From Robbsia sp050955065 (lineage in GTDB: Bacteria; Pseudomonadota; Gammaproteobacteria; Burkholderiales; Burkholderiaceae): a stretch of 7,883 nt of DNA. The position numbers were made by a program, and so were the translations under genes. Positions 1 through 6,774 of the stretch are shown here, one piece after another. The DNA lies in the NCBI GenBank assembly GCA_050955065.1, contig JBPBQT010000019.1:1-7883 (forward strand), written 5' to 3'. The notes under the pieces are model-generated. The model did not search any database, was not told the DNA's origin, and saw only the letters and a program-made list of their open reading frames with translations. Position 1 is the first letter of the stretch. Each line of letters opens with the position of its first letter.

Positions 1-1
1 T

Positions 2-1231
2 GCCCGCATCGTCGCGCTGTACGCGGACGGTACCGCGGTGGCGCGCATCGGCGCCGGGCAGGACGCGGTGATCGTTCTCGACCACACGCCGTTCTACGCG
101 GAATCCGGCGGTCAGGTGGGCGACCTGGGGGTGCTGTCGACCGATCTCGCGCGTTTCGCGGTGACCGATACGCTGAAGGTCCAGGCCGATGTCGTCGGCC
201 ACCATGGCGTGCTGGAGCAGGGCGAGCTGAAGCTGGGCGACACGGTCGGCGCGACGGTCGACGGCGTGCGCCGCGCGCGCACCGCGCGCAACCACTCGGC
301 CACCCACCTGATGCACAAGGCGTTGCGCGATGTCCTCGGCGGCCACGTGCAGCAGAAGGGCTCGCTGGTGGACGCCGACAAGACCCGTTTCGACTTCGCG
401 CACCATTCGCCGCTGAGCGCCGACGAGGTCCGGCGTGTCGAGGAAATCGTGAACGCCGAGGTGCTGGCGAACGCGCCGGCCGTGATCCGGTCGATGGCGT
501 ATGACGACGCGGTCAAGTCCGGCGCGATGGCGCTGTTCGGCGAGAAGTACGGCGACGAGGTCCGCGTGCTGGAGCTGGGCAGTTCCCGCGAGCTGTGCGG
601 CGGCACGCACGTCTCGCGCACCGGCGACATCGGCCTGTTCAAGGTGCTCGCCGAGACGGGCGTGGCGGCCGGCATCCGCCGCATCGAGGCGATCACCGGC
701 GACAACTCGGTGCGTTTCGTCCAGGGGCTCGACCAGCGGCTGGGCGCCGCCGCGGCGGCGCTGAAGGTGCCGCCGTCCGAGGTGACGCAGCGCATCCTGC
801 AGCAGCAGGAGCAGTTGCGCGCGCTCGAGAAGGAACTCGGTCAGCTGAAGTCGAAGGTCGCATCGAGCCAGGGCGACGATCTGCTCGCCCAGGTCGTCGA
901 CGTCAGCGGCGTGCAGGTCCTGGCCGCCCAGCTCGACGGCGCCGACCCGAAGGTGCTGCGCGAATCGGTGGACCGGCTGAAGGACAAGCTCAAGCATGCG
1001 GCGATCGTGCTCGGGACCGTGGTCGACGGCCGCGTGAGTCTGGTCGCGGGCGTGACGGCCGATGCGTCGAAGCAGGTCAGGGCGGGCGACCTCGTCAACT
1101 TCGTCGCGCAGCAGGTCGGCGGCAAGGGCGGTGGCCGGCCGGATCTCGCGCAGGCGGGCGGGTCCGATGCCGCCGCGCTGCCGGCGGCGCTGGCCGCGGT
1201 GCCCGGCTGGATCGAGGCGCTGCTGGCCTGA
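2..1231 (+). CDS. alaS: Alanyl-tRNA synthetase, C-terminal part (5' end off the window)
   Basis: This enzyme charges tRNA-Ala with alanine in the cytoplasm and hydrolyses mischarged Ser- and Gly-tRNA-Ala. The reading frame is open from base 2, so the start lies upstream. The 409 codons seen are slightly under half of a typical protein of about 875 residues, so the aminoacylation and tRNA-recognition domains are missing from view. The editing domain is clear: the metal-binding HSATH motif is encoded at 293-307 and its partner CGGTH at 596-610. A Gln/Glu/Leu/Lys-rich heptad-like stretch follows (about 786-870), the usual dimerising coiled coil. The C-Ala domain ends in the Gly-rich GGKGGGRPDLAQAGG signature (about 1118-1162). 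All editing residues I can check are present, and nothing looks broken. An intrinsic terminator follows 16 bases after the stop. Identity is very secure. Confidence 0.98.
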   Translation, partial: ARIVALYADGTAVARIGAGQDAVIVLDHTPFYAESGGQVGDLGVLSTDLARFAVTDTLKVQADVVGHHGVLEQGELKLGDTVGATVDGVRRARTARNHSATHLMHKALRDVLGGHVQQKGSLVDADKTRFDFAHHSPLSADEVRRVEEIVNAEVLANAPAVIRSMAYDDAVKSGAMALFGEKYGDEVRVLELGSSRELCGGTHVSRTGDIGLFKVLAETGVAAGIRRIEAITGDNSVRFVQGLDQRLGAAAAALKVPPSEVTQRILQQQEQLRALEKELGQLKSKVASSQGDDLLAQVVDVSGVQVLAAQLDGADPKVLRESVDRLKDKLKHAAIVLGTVVDGRVSLVAGVTADASKQVRAGDLVNFVAQQVGGKGGGRPDLAQAGGSDAAALPAALAAVPGWIEALLA

Positions 1232-1246
1232 TCGCTTGGTGCAACG

Positions 1247-1269
1247 CCGCCGCAGCCGCGGCGGTTTTT
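1247..1269 (+). terminator. Rho-independent terminator after alaS
   Basis: A perfect 7-bp GC stem (CCGCCGC at 1247-1253 with GCGGCGG at 1258-1264) closes a 4-base loop and is followed directly by five T (1265-1269). It lies 16 bases after the alaS stop and should end alaS transcription. It also sits just before the next gene, so readthrough, or a promoter inside the end of alaS, would be needed to express that gene. Confidence 0.8.
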
Positions 1270-1278
1270 CATGTCCAC

Positions 1279-1285
1279 AGGGTGG
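1279..1285 (+). promoter_or_regulatory. Likely ribosome binding site deciding the aldolase start
   Basis: The purine-rich AGGGTGG ends 3 bases before the ATG at 1289 and contains GGTG, which matches part of the anti-Shine-Dalgarno complement. The alternative ATG at 1271 has only a GGCGG upstream, and that would be locked in the terminator stem. This favours 1289, but only moderately. Confidence 0.45.
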
Positions 1286-1288
1286 CTC

Positions 1289-2362
1289 ATGCAGGACTTC
1301 GCTTCCGATAATTACGCCGGTGTCTGTCCCGAGGCGCTGCGCGCGCTGGTCGAGGCCAATGCCAGCGGTCACGAGGTCGCGTATGGCGACGATTCCTGGA
1401 CGCGCCGCGTCTGCGACCGGCTGCGCGCGCTTTTCGAGACGGACTGCGAGGTCTTCTTCGTCTTCAACGGCACGGCGGCGAACTCGCTGGCGCTGGCGTC
1501 GCTCTGCCAGTCGTATCAGTCGGTGATCTGCCATGAACTGGCGCACGTCGAGACCGACGAGTGCGGCGGTCCGGAGTTTTTCTCCAACGGCTCCAAGCTC
1601 ATCACGTCGCGGGGACCGCTCGGCAAGCTCGATCCCGCGACGATCGAGGCGCTGGTGACGCGGCGCAACGACATCCACTCCCCGCGTCCCAAGGCGGTCA
1701 CCCTGACGCAGGCGACCGAGGTCGGAACGCTCTACACGGTCGACGAGGTGCGGGCGATCAGCGACGTCGCGCACCGGCACGGCATGTCGGTGCACATGGA
1801 CGGCGCGCGCTTCGCCAACGCGGTCGCGGCGCTGGACGTGTCGCCGGCGGACCTGACCTGGCGCGCGGGCGTCGACGTGCTGTGCTTCGGCGGCACCAAG
1901 AACGGTTTGCCGGTGGGCGAGGCGGTCGTGTTCTTCAAGAAATCCCTCGCCGCGGACTTCGCCTACCGCGTCAAGCAGGCCGGGCAGCTCGCGTCGAAGA
2001 TGCGGTTCATCTCCGCGCCCTGGCTGGGGCTGCTGGACGATGACGTGTGGCTGCGCAATGCGCGGCATGCGAACGCGATGGCGCGGCTGCTCGCCCAGCG
2101 CATCGGCGCGATTCCCGGCGTGCGGATCATGTTTCCGCCGCAGGCGAACGCGGTGTTCGCCGAGTTGCCGGTGGACGCGGCGCAGACGCTGCGGCGCGAC
2201 GGCTGGGTGTTCTACGATTTCATCGCCGCCGGCGGCAGCCGCCTGATGTGCGCCTGGGATACGGCGCCGGAAACCGTCGAGCGTTTCGCCGCCGAGCTGC
2301 GTGCGGCGGCTGTCGGCACCCCCGCGGCCGTTACGGCACCGGATGCGGCGCCTGCCGGCTGA
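1289..2362 (+). CDS. ltaE: Low-specificity L-threonine aldolase (PLP-dependent)
   Basis: This is a fold-type I PLP enzyme that cleaves L-threonine and L-allo-threonine to glycine and acetaldehyde, and related beta-hydroxy amino acids. It is cytosolic and usually tetrameric. From the ATG at 1289 it has 357 residues. Visible family marks are the N-terminal FASDNYAG, the cofactor-phosphate region FNGTAAN (59-65), a His (86) in the place of the ring-stacking histidine, HMDGAR (169-174) whose Asp should bind the pyridine nitrogen, and FGGTKNG with the Schiff-base Lys204. It closely resembles the Pseudomonas-type enzymes. The last 15 or so residues form an Ala/Pro-rich tail beyond the usual end. 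An in-frame ATG at 1271 would add six residues but touches the terminator T-run. The TusA-like gene follows after 63 bases on the same strand. The family assignment is secure, while physiological substrate preference and the start are less certain. Confidence 0.93.
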   Translation: MQDFASDNYAGVCPEALRALVEANASGHEVAYGDDSWTRRVCDRLRALFETDCEVFFVFNGTAANSLALASLCQSYQSVICHELAHVETDECGGPEFFSNGSKLITSRGPLGKLDPATIEALVTRRNDIHSPRPKAVTLTQATEVGTLYTVDEVRAISDVAHRHGMSVHMDGARFANAVAALDVSPADLTWRAGVDVLCFGGTKNGLPVGEAVVFFKKSLAADFAYRVKQAGQLASKMRFISAPWLGLLDDDVWLRNARHANAMARLLAQRIGAIPGVRIMFPPQANAVFAELPVDAAQTLRRDGWVFYDFIAAGGSRLMCAWDTAPETVERFAAELRAAAVGTPAAVTAPDAAPAG

Positions 2363-2425
2363 TGTCACCCTGCACGACCACCGATACAACCCGCCGCCCA
2401 GAAGCGGCAACCGGACGACGCAACG

Positions 2426-2656
2426 ATGTTTGACGTGGACAAAGAAGTGGATGCGCGGGGCCTGAGTTGCCCGCTGCCGATCCTGCGCGCGAAAAAGGCG
2501 CTCGCGGATATGACGACCGGCCAGATTCTCAAGGTCAGCGCCACGGATCCCGGTGCGCAGCGGGACTTTGCGGCGTTTGCGAAGCAGACCGGCAATGCGA
2601 TCGTCGAGACGAGTTCGCACGAGAAGGTGTTCGTGTTTCTGATACGCCGACGCTAG
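2426..2656 (+). CDS. TusA/SirA-family sulfur carrier protein
   Basis: This small cytosolic protein has 76 residues, about the family's usual size (near 80). The N-terminal signature DARGLSCPLPILRAKKAL carries the CPxP motif with Cys15, the residue that carries persulfide sulfur in E. coli TusA. TusA feeds sulfur to the TusBCD/TusE relay for 2-thiouridine in tRNA, while paralogues serve molybdenum cofactor or other sulfur transfer. No tus, moa or cysteine desulfurase gene is in the window, so its partner is unknown and I leave the symbol blank. The ATG at 2426 has only a weak upstream GGA (2413-2415) as a ribosome site. The 63-base gap after the aldolase holds a short 5-bp hairpin (2393-2397 with 2404-2408) without a T-run and no clear promoter, so cotranscription with the aldolase is plausible. 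It converges on galU. Confidence 0.9.
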   Translation: MFDVDKEVDARGLSCPLPILRAKKALADMTTGQILKVSATDPGAQRDFAAFAKQTGNAIVETSSHEKVFVFLIRRR

Positions 2657-2664
2657 GCGCCCAG

Positions 2665-2699
2665 AAAAAACGCCCCGCGTCCGTTCAGGAGGCGAGGCG
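2665..2699 (-). terminator. Rho-independent terminator of galU
   Basis: Read on the - strand, CGCCTCGC (2699-2692) pairs with GCGGGGCG (2678-2671) with one U-G wobble. An inner TCC/GGA pair closes a 5-base loop, and six T follow (2670-2665). It begins 57 bases after the galU stop in the tusA-galU convergent gap. On the + strand the same hairpin has no T-run after it, so it is mainly a galU terminator. Confidence 0.75.
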
Positions 2700-2710
2700 C
2701 ATGATGCTTC

Positions 2711-2727
2711 CCCCGCTGTCGGCGGGG
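2711..2727. other. GC-rich inverted repeat in the tusA-galU convergent gap
   Basis: CCCCGC (2711-2716) and GCGGGG (2722-2727) form a 6-bp stem with a 5-base loop. No T-run follows on either strand, so it is not a standard intrinsic terminator. It could stall or protect the 3' end of the tusA-side transcript, but that is inference. Nothing else is recognisable in 2700-2755. Confidence 0.35.
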
Positions 2728-2755
2728 AAAGCGCGGGGACAAACGCAAGCGAAAA

Positions 2756-3637
2756 TCAGCTTTCCATGACCGGCGAACGGGTCCGCAGGTATTCTTCGAA
2801 CTGGTCCTTCACTTCCGGGTGACGCAGCGCGAATTCGACGGTCGCCTTCAGGTAACCGAGCTTGCTGCCGCAATCGAAACGGGTGCCGTGGTACTTGTAC
2901 GCCAGGACCTGCTCGTCGGCCAACAGCGCCTGGATCGCGTCGGTCAGCTGGTATTCACCGCCCGCGCCGGTCTTCAATGCGCGGATGTGTTCGAAGATGC
3001 GCGGCTTCAGCACGTAGCGGCCGACCACGCCGAGGTTGGACGGCGCGACTTCCGGCGCCGGCTTCTCGACGATGCCCGACAGCTTGTAGATGTTCTCTTC
3101 CTGCTGGCGGCCGTCGACGATACCGTACGATGCCGTTTCCGCCGCCGGGATCTCTTCGACGCCGATGACCGAGCTATGGTAGTGGTTGAACACCTCGACC
3201 ATCTGCGTCAGGACCGGCGGCTTGCCATATAGCAAGTCGTCCGCCAGGATGACCGCGAACGGGTGGTCGCCGACCAGCTTCTCCGCGCACAGCACGGCAT
3301 GGCCCAGACCCAGCGCTTCCGGCTGGCGTACGTAGAAGCAGTCGACGTTCGCCGGCTTGATGCTGCGTACCAGGTCCAGCAGCTTCTGCTTGCCGCGGGC
3401 TTCGAGTTCTGCCTCGATTTCGTACGACTTGTCGAAATGGTCCTCGATCGCGCGCTTGCTGCGACCCGTGACGAAGATCATTTCGGTGATGCCGGCGGCG
3501 ATCGCTTCCTCGACCGCGTACTGGATCAGTGGCTTGTCGACCACCGGCAGCATTTCTTTCGGACTGGCCTTGGTTGCCGGCAGGAAACGCGTTCCCAGAC
3601 CTGCGACGGGAAATACGGCCTTCGTTACTTTCAACAT
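2756..3637 (-). CDS. galU: UTP-glucose-1-phosphate uridylyltransferase
   Basis: GalU makes UDP-glucose and pyrophosphate from UTP and glucose-1-phosphate in the cytosol, supplying lipopolysaccharide core, exopolysaccharide, galactose and trehalose pathways. The protein has 293 residues, normal for bacterial GalU. The nucleotide-binding signature GLGTRFLPATKASPKEMLP starts at residue 13. Further family marks are VDKP (33-36), LADD (131-134) with the metal-binding Asp, EKP (191-193), GEYQLTDA (227-234) and the sugar-binding GTRFDCGSKLGY (251-262). I chose the ATG at 3637 because a GGGG ribosome site (3647-3650) lies 9 bases upstream. The TTG at 3646 would abut that site, and GalU proteins typically begin MLKVTKAVFPVAG. 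It lies 42 bases downstream of valS on the same strand, with its own likely promoter across the valS stop. Identity is very secure. Confidence 0.97.
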   Translation of the reverse strand: MLKVTKAVFPVAGLGTRFLPATKASPKEMLPVVDKPLIQYAVEEAIAAGITEMIFVTGRSKRAIEDHFDKSYEIEAELEARGKQKLLDLVRSIKPANVDCFYVRQPEALGLGHAVLCAEKLVGDHPFAVILADDLLYGKPPVLTQMVEVFNHYHSSVIGVEEIPAAETASYGIVDGRQQEENIYKLSGIVEKPAPEVAPSNLGVVGRYVLKPRIFEHIRALKTGAGGEYQLTDAIQALLADEQVLAYKYHGTRFDCGSKLGYLKATVEFALRHPEVKDQFEEYLRTRSPVMES

Positions 3638-3655
3638 GTTTGACAACCCCGCGTT

Positions 3656-3683
3656 TTTATATTGTAAGAAGAATAGGAATCAA
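3656..3683 (-). promoter_or_regulatory. Candidate sigma-70 promoter for galU
   Basis: On the - strand TTGATT (3683-3678) and TATAAA (3661-3656) are separated by 16 bases, giving a fair -35/-10 pair. The -35 overlaps the valS stop codon. An overlapping alternative -10, TACAAT, lies at 3666-3661 but lacks a good -35. A start near 3650 would leave a very short leader with the GGGG ribosome site almost at the 5' end, which is a weak point of this call. Confidence 0.4.
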
Positions 3684-6600
3684 GCCTGCGTCCGTGCCAG
3701 CTGGTTTGCCAGTTTCGTCAGCGTCGTCCCGTATTCTGCCAGTCTTTTTCGTTCTTGTTCCACCACTATGGCTGGTGCGCGTGAAACAAAGCTCTCGTTT
3801 TGTAACTTCGTTTCCGCTTTGCCTATTTCACCCTGCAAACGGGCGATTTCCTTCGTCAGGCGTTCTTTTTCGGCGACAAGATCGATCTCCACCTCGAGCG
3901 CCATTTTGGTCGAACCGACGATCGCGACCGGTGCGCCCGCGGCCCGGGTGTCGAGCGTCGTTTCATCGTCGATGATCTGCACCTCCGACAACCGTCCCAG
4001 CGCCTGGACGTAGGGGGCGAATGTCGCCAGACGCATCGAGTCCCCGGTGACGAGCAAGGGCACGCGTTTCGAAGGCGGCAGATTCATCTCGCTACGCACA
4101 TTACGACATGCATCGACCAGTGCCTTCAGTTCGCTTGCCCACATAATGGATTCCGCGTCGATCCTTGCCGCGTCTGCTCGCGGGTACGATTGCGTCATGA
4201 TCGAAGGCGTGTGCGACGCGGCGTCGGCCGCTGCGTCGCCGGCGACGGCGCCGTCGCGCGCGGTCGGATAGCGGCCCGCGAGCGGCGCCACTTTCTGCCA
4301 CAGCGCCTCGGTGATGAACGGAATGATCGGGTGCGCCAGGCGCAGAATGGTTTCCAGCACACGCAGCAGCGTGCGACGCGTGGCGCGCTGCTGCGCCGGC
4401 GTGCCCTGCTGGAGCTGCACCTTCGCGAGTTCGACATACCAGTCGCAGTATTCGTCCCAGGCGAAGCGGTAGATCGCGTTCGCGATATTGTCGAGCCGAT
4501 AGTCGGCGAAGCCCTTTTCGATATCGGCTTCGATCTGTTGTAGCGACGAGACAATCCAGCGGTCGGCGGGGGAGAAGTCCAGCGCGACGTCCGCTCCACG
4601 CGCCGTTGCGCTTTCCAGTCCGCTGCCCTCCATCGCGCTGTCTTCCACCCCGCAATCGTGCCCTTCGCAGTTCATCAGCACGAAGCGCGTGGCGTTCCAC
4701 AGCTTGTTGCAGAAATTGCGGTAGCCCTCGCAGCGCGACAGGTCGAAGTTGATGTTGCGCCCGAGCGTCGCCATCGACGCGAACGTGAAGCGCAGCGCAT
4801 CGGTGCCGGTCGCGGCGATGCCGTCCGGGAATTCCTTGCGGGTCTTCTTCTCGATCTGCGCCGCCTGCTTCGGGTTCATCAGGCCGGTGGTGCGCTTGGC
4901 CACCAGCGTCTCGAGGTCGATGCCGTCGACCAGATCGATCGGGTCAAGGGTGTTGCCCTTCGACTTCGACATCTTCTGGCCCTCCGAATCGCGCACCAGC
5001 CCGTGCACGTAAACGGTGTCGAACGGCACCTTGCCGGTGAAGTGCGTCGTCATCATCACCATCCGGGCGACCCAGAAGAAGATGATGTCGAAACCCGTCA
5101 CCAGTACCGACGACGGCAGGAAGTGCTTGAGATCCGGCGTCTCCTCGGGCCAGCCGAGCGACGAGAACGGCACCAGCGCCGACGAGAACCAGGTGTCCAG
5201 CACGTCCTCGTCGCGGCGCAGTGGCCCGGTGACGCCGGCCGCGTCCGCCTTCGCGCGCGCCTCGGCCTCGGTCGCCGCGACGTGCACGCCGCCGTGTTCG
5301 TCGTACCACGCCGGAATCTGGTGGCCCCACCAGAGCTGCCGGGAGATGCACCAATCCTGGATGTTCTCGAGCCACTGGTAGTAGGTGCTGGTCCAGTTCT
5401 CGGGGACGAAGCGGATCTGGCCGTCGCGCACCACGTCGAGCGCGACCCCGGCGATCGAGCGTCCCGGGTGCCGGCTGTCGGCCGGCGCCGGCTGGCTCAT
5501 CGCGACGAACCACTGGTCGGTCAGCATCGGCTCGATGATCGCGTTCGTGCGGTCGCCCCGCGGCACCATCAGCTTGTGCGGCTTGACCGCCTCGAGCAGG
5601 CCCGCGGCGTCGAGCTCGGCCACCACCTGCTTGCGCGCGTCGAAGCGGTCCAGGCCGCGGAAACGCTCGGGGGCGTTGTCGTTGATGCGCGCGTCGAGCG
5701 TCAGGATCTCGATCTGCGGCAGCTTGTGGCGCTGGCCCACCTGGTAGTCGTTCTGGTCGTGCGCCGGGGTGACCTTGACGACGCCGGTGCCGAACGCGGG
5801 GTCGACGTAGTCGTCGGCGATGATCGGGATCTCGCGCCCGACCAGCGGCAGCGTCACGGTTTTGCCGATCAGGTGCGCATAGCGCGGGTCCTCCGGATGC
5901 ACCATCACCGCGACGTCGCCCAGCATCGTTTCGGGACGCGTGGTGGCGACCGTCAGATGGCCGGAGCCGTCGGGCAGCGGGTAGCGGATGTGCCAGAGCG
6001 AGCCGTCTTCCTCCTCGGACACCACTTCGAGGTCCGACACCGCGGTCATCAGCTTCGGATCCCAGTTGACCAGCCGCTTGCCGCGGTAGATCAGGCCCTG
6101 TTCGTAGAGCGTGACGAAGACGTCGCGTACCGCCTTCGACATCTTGTCGTCCATCGTGAAGTACTCGCGCGACCAGTCGATCGACGCGCCCAGGCGGCGC
6201 ACCTGGCGCGTGATCGTCGAGCCGGATTCCTCCTTCCACGCATGCACGCGCTCGACGAACGCCTCGCGCCCGAGCCCCTCGCGCGTCAGTCCCTGGCGCT
6301 CCAGCTGGCGCTCGACGACGATCTGCGTGGCGATGCCGGCGTGGTCGGTGCCGGGCAGCCACAGCGTGTTGTCGCCGCGCATCCGGTGGTAGCGGGTGAG
6401 CGCGTCCATGATCGTCTGGTTGAACGCATGGCCCATGTGCAGCGTGCCGGTGACGTTCGGCGGCGGGAGCTGGATCGAGAAATCGGCGCGCGTGTCGTCC
6501 AGCGTGGGGCGCGCGTAGCCGCGCCGCTCCCACTCGGGGCCCCAGCGCGCCTCGATCCCGGCCGGATCGAAGCTCTTGGCGAGCGTGGTGTCCTCGCCGG

Positions 6601-6703
6601 TGCCCGCGGCCGAAGTCGCCTCGGTGGCCGCGCCGGCGCTGACGCCGCTCTCGGAAGGAAGGGCCGAACCGTGTGCCGGGGTGTGGTGATCGCTGTCGCT
6701 CAT
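3680..6703 (-). CDS. valS: Valyl-tRNA synthetase
   Basis: ValS is a class Ia synthetase that charges tRNA-Val with valine and clears Thr-tRNA-Val in its CP1 editing domain. It has 1007 residues, against about 950-960 in relatives. In order, it shows the HIGH-type motif HMGH (89-92), CP1 editing segments TTRPETMLGD (254-263) and GTGVVKVTPAHD (305-316), WWGHQIPAWY (458-467), the KMSKS loop (577-581), an alpha-helical anticodon-binding domain (about 712-870) and a C-terminal coiled-coil arm (about 943-1005). I chose the ATG at 6703, with AGG 6 bases upstream. The frame stays open to an ATG at 6772, but that start would lie upstream of the -10-like box and encodes a non-family leader. The extra length sits in an Ala/Ser/Gly/Thr-rich N-terminus (residues 2-37) and two low-complexity stretches (about 685-707 and 814-834). 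Codon use shifts to AT-rich, rare codons near the 3' end. Identity is very secure. Confidence 0.97.
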   Translation of the reverse strand: MSDSDHHTPAHGSALPSESGVSAGAATEATSAAGTGEDTTLAKSFDPAGIEARWGPEWERRGYARPTLDDTRADFSIQLPPPNVTGTLHMGHAFNQTIMDALTRYHRMRGDNTLWLPGTDHAGIATQIVVERQLERQGLTREGLGREAFVERVHAWKEESGSTITRQVRRLGASIDWSREYFTMDDKMSKAVRDVFVTLYEQGLIYRGKRLVNWDPKLMTAVSDLEVVSEEEDGSLWHIRYPLPDGSGHLTVATTRPETMLGDVAVMVHPEDPRYAHLIGKTVTLPLVGREIPIIADDYVDPAFGTGVVKVTPAHDQNDYQVGQRHKLPQIEILTLDARINDNAPERFRGLDRFDARKQVVAELDAAGLLEAVKPHKLMVPRGDRTNAIIEPMLTDQWFVAMSQPAPADSRHPGRSIAGVALDVVRDGQIRFVPENWTSTYYQWLENIQDWCISRQLWWGHQIPAWYDEHGGVHVAATEAEARAKADAAGVTGPLRRDEDVLDTWFSSALVPFSSLGWPEETPDLKHFLPSSVLVTGFDIIFFWVARMVMMTTHFTGKVPFDTVYVHGLVRDSEGQKMSKSKGNTLDPIDLVDGIDLETLVAKRTTGLMNPKQAAQIEKKTRKEFPDGIAATGTDALRFTFASMATLGRNINFDLSRCEGYRNFCNKLWNATRFVLMNCEGHDCGVEDSAMEGSGLESATARGADVALDFSPADRWIVSSLQQIEADIEKGFADYRLDNIANAIYRFAWDEYCDWYVELAKVQLQQGTPAQQRATRRTLLRVLETILRLAHPIIPFITEALWQKVAPLAGRYPTARDGAVAGDAAADAASHTPSIMTQSYPRADAARIDAESIMWASELKALVDACRNVRSEMNLPPSKRVPLLVTGDSMRLATFAPYVQALGRLSEVQIIDDETTLDTRAAGAPVAIVGSTKMALEVEIDLVAEKERLTKEIARLQGEIGKAETKLQNESFVSRAPAIVVEQERKRLAEYGTTLTKLANQLARTQA

Positions 6704-6740
6704 TGTGTGCCTGACGCCTGAGAATGCTTGTAAAACAACG

Positions 6741-6748
6741 ATTATAAT
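6741..6748. promoter_or_regulatory. Palindromic -10 box in the divergent valS/uvrD promoter region
   Basis: The 8-base palindrome ATTATAAT contains a perfect TATAAT on the + strand (6743-6748, toward uvrD) and on the - strand (6746-6741, toward valS). It is the only AT-rich part of the 71-base divergent gap. Starts about 7 bases downstream would give leaders near 20 bases for uvrD and 30 for valS. I see no good -35 on either strand at 16-18 bases, so the promoters may be weak, activator-assisted, or active on one side only. Confidence 0.5.
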
Positions 6749-6774
6749 GGACCCCCCACCGGAAAACGACATCC

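Noticed and set aside
112..795. 227-codon open frame on the - strand within alaS
   Set aside because: Ser/Arg/Thr-rich shadow of alaS without a credible start or motif.
2819..3643. Open frames on the + strand opposite galU
   Set aside because: They mirror galU codons, have no ribosome site and show no domain.
4658..6721. 687-codon open frame on the + strand, antisense to valS
   Set aside because: Its product is Arg/His/Val/Ala-rich with no domain, and it lies opposite an unmistakable valS. Long antisense frames are expected in GC-rich genes.
6704..6772. Longer valS start at 6772
   Set aside because: It would add 23 non-family residues, start upstream of the -10-like box, and overlap the uvrD leader. 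The ATG at 6703 has a better ribosome site.
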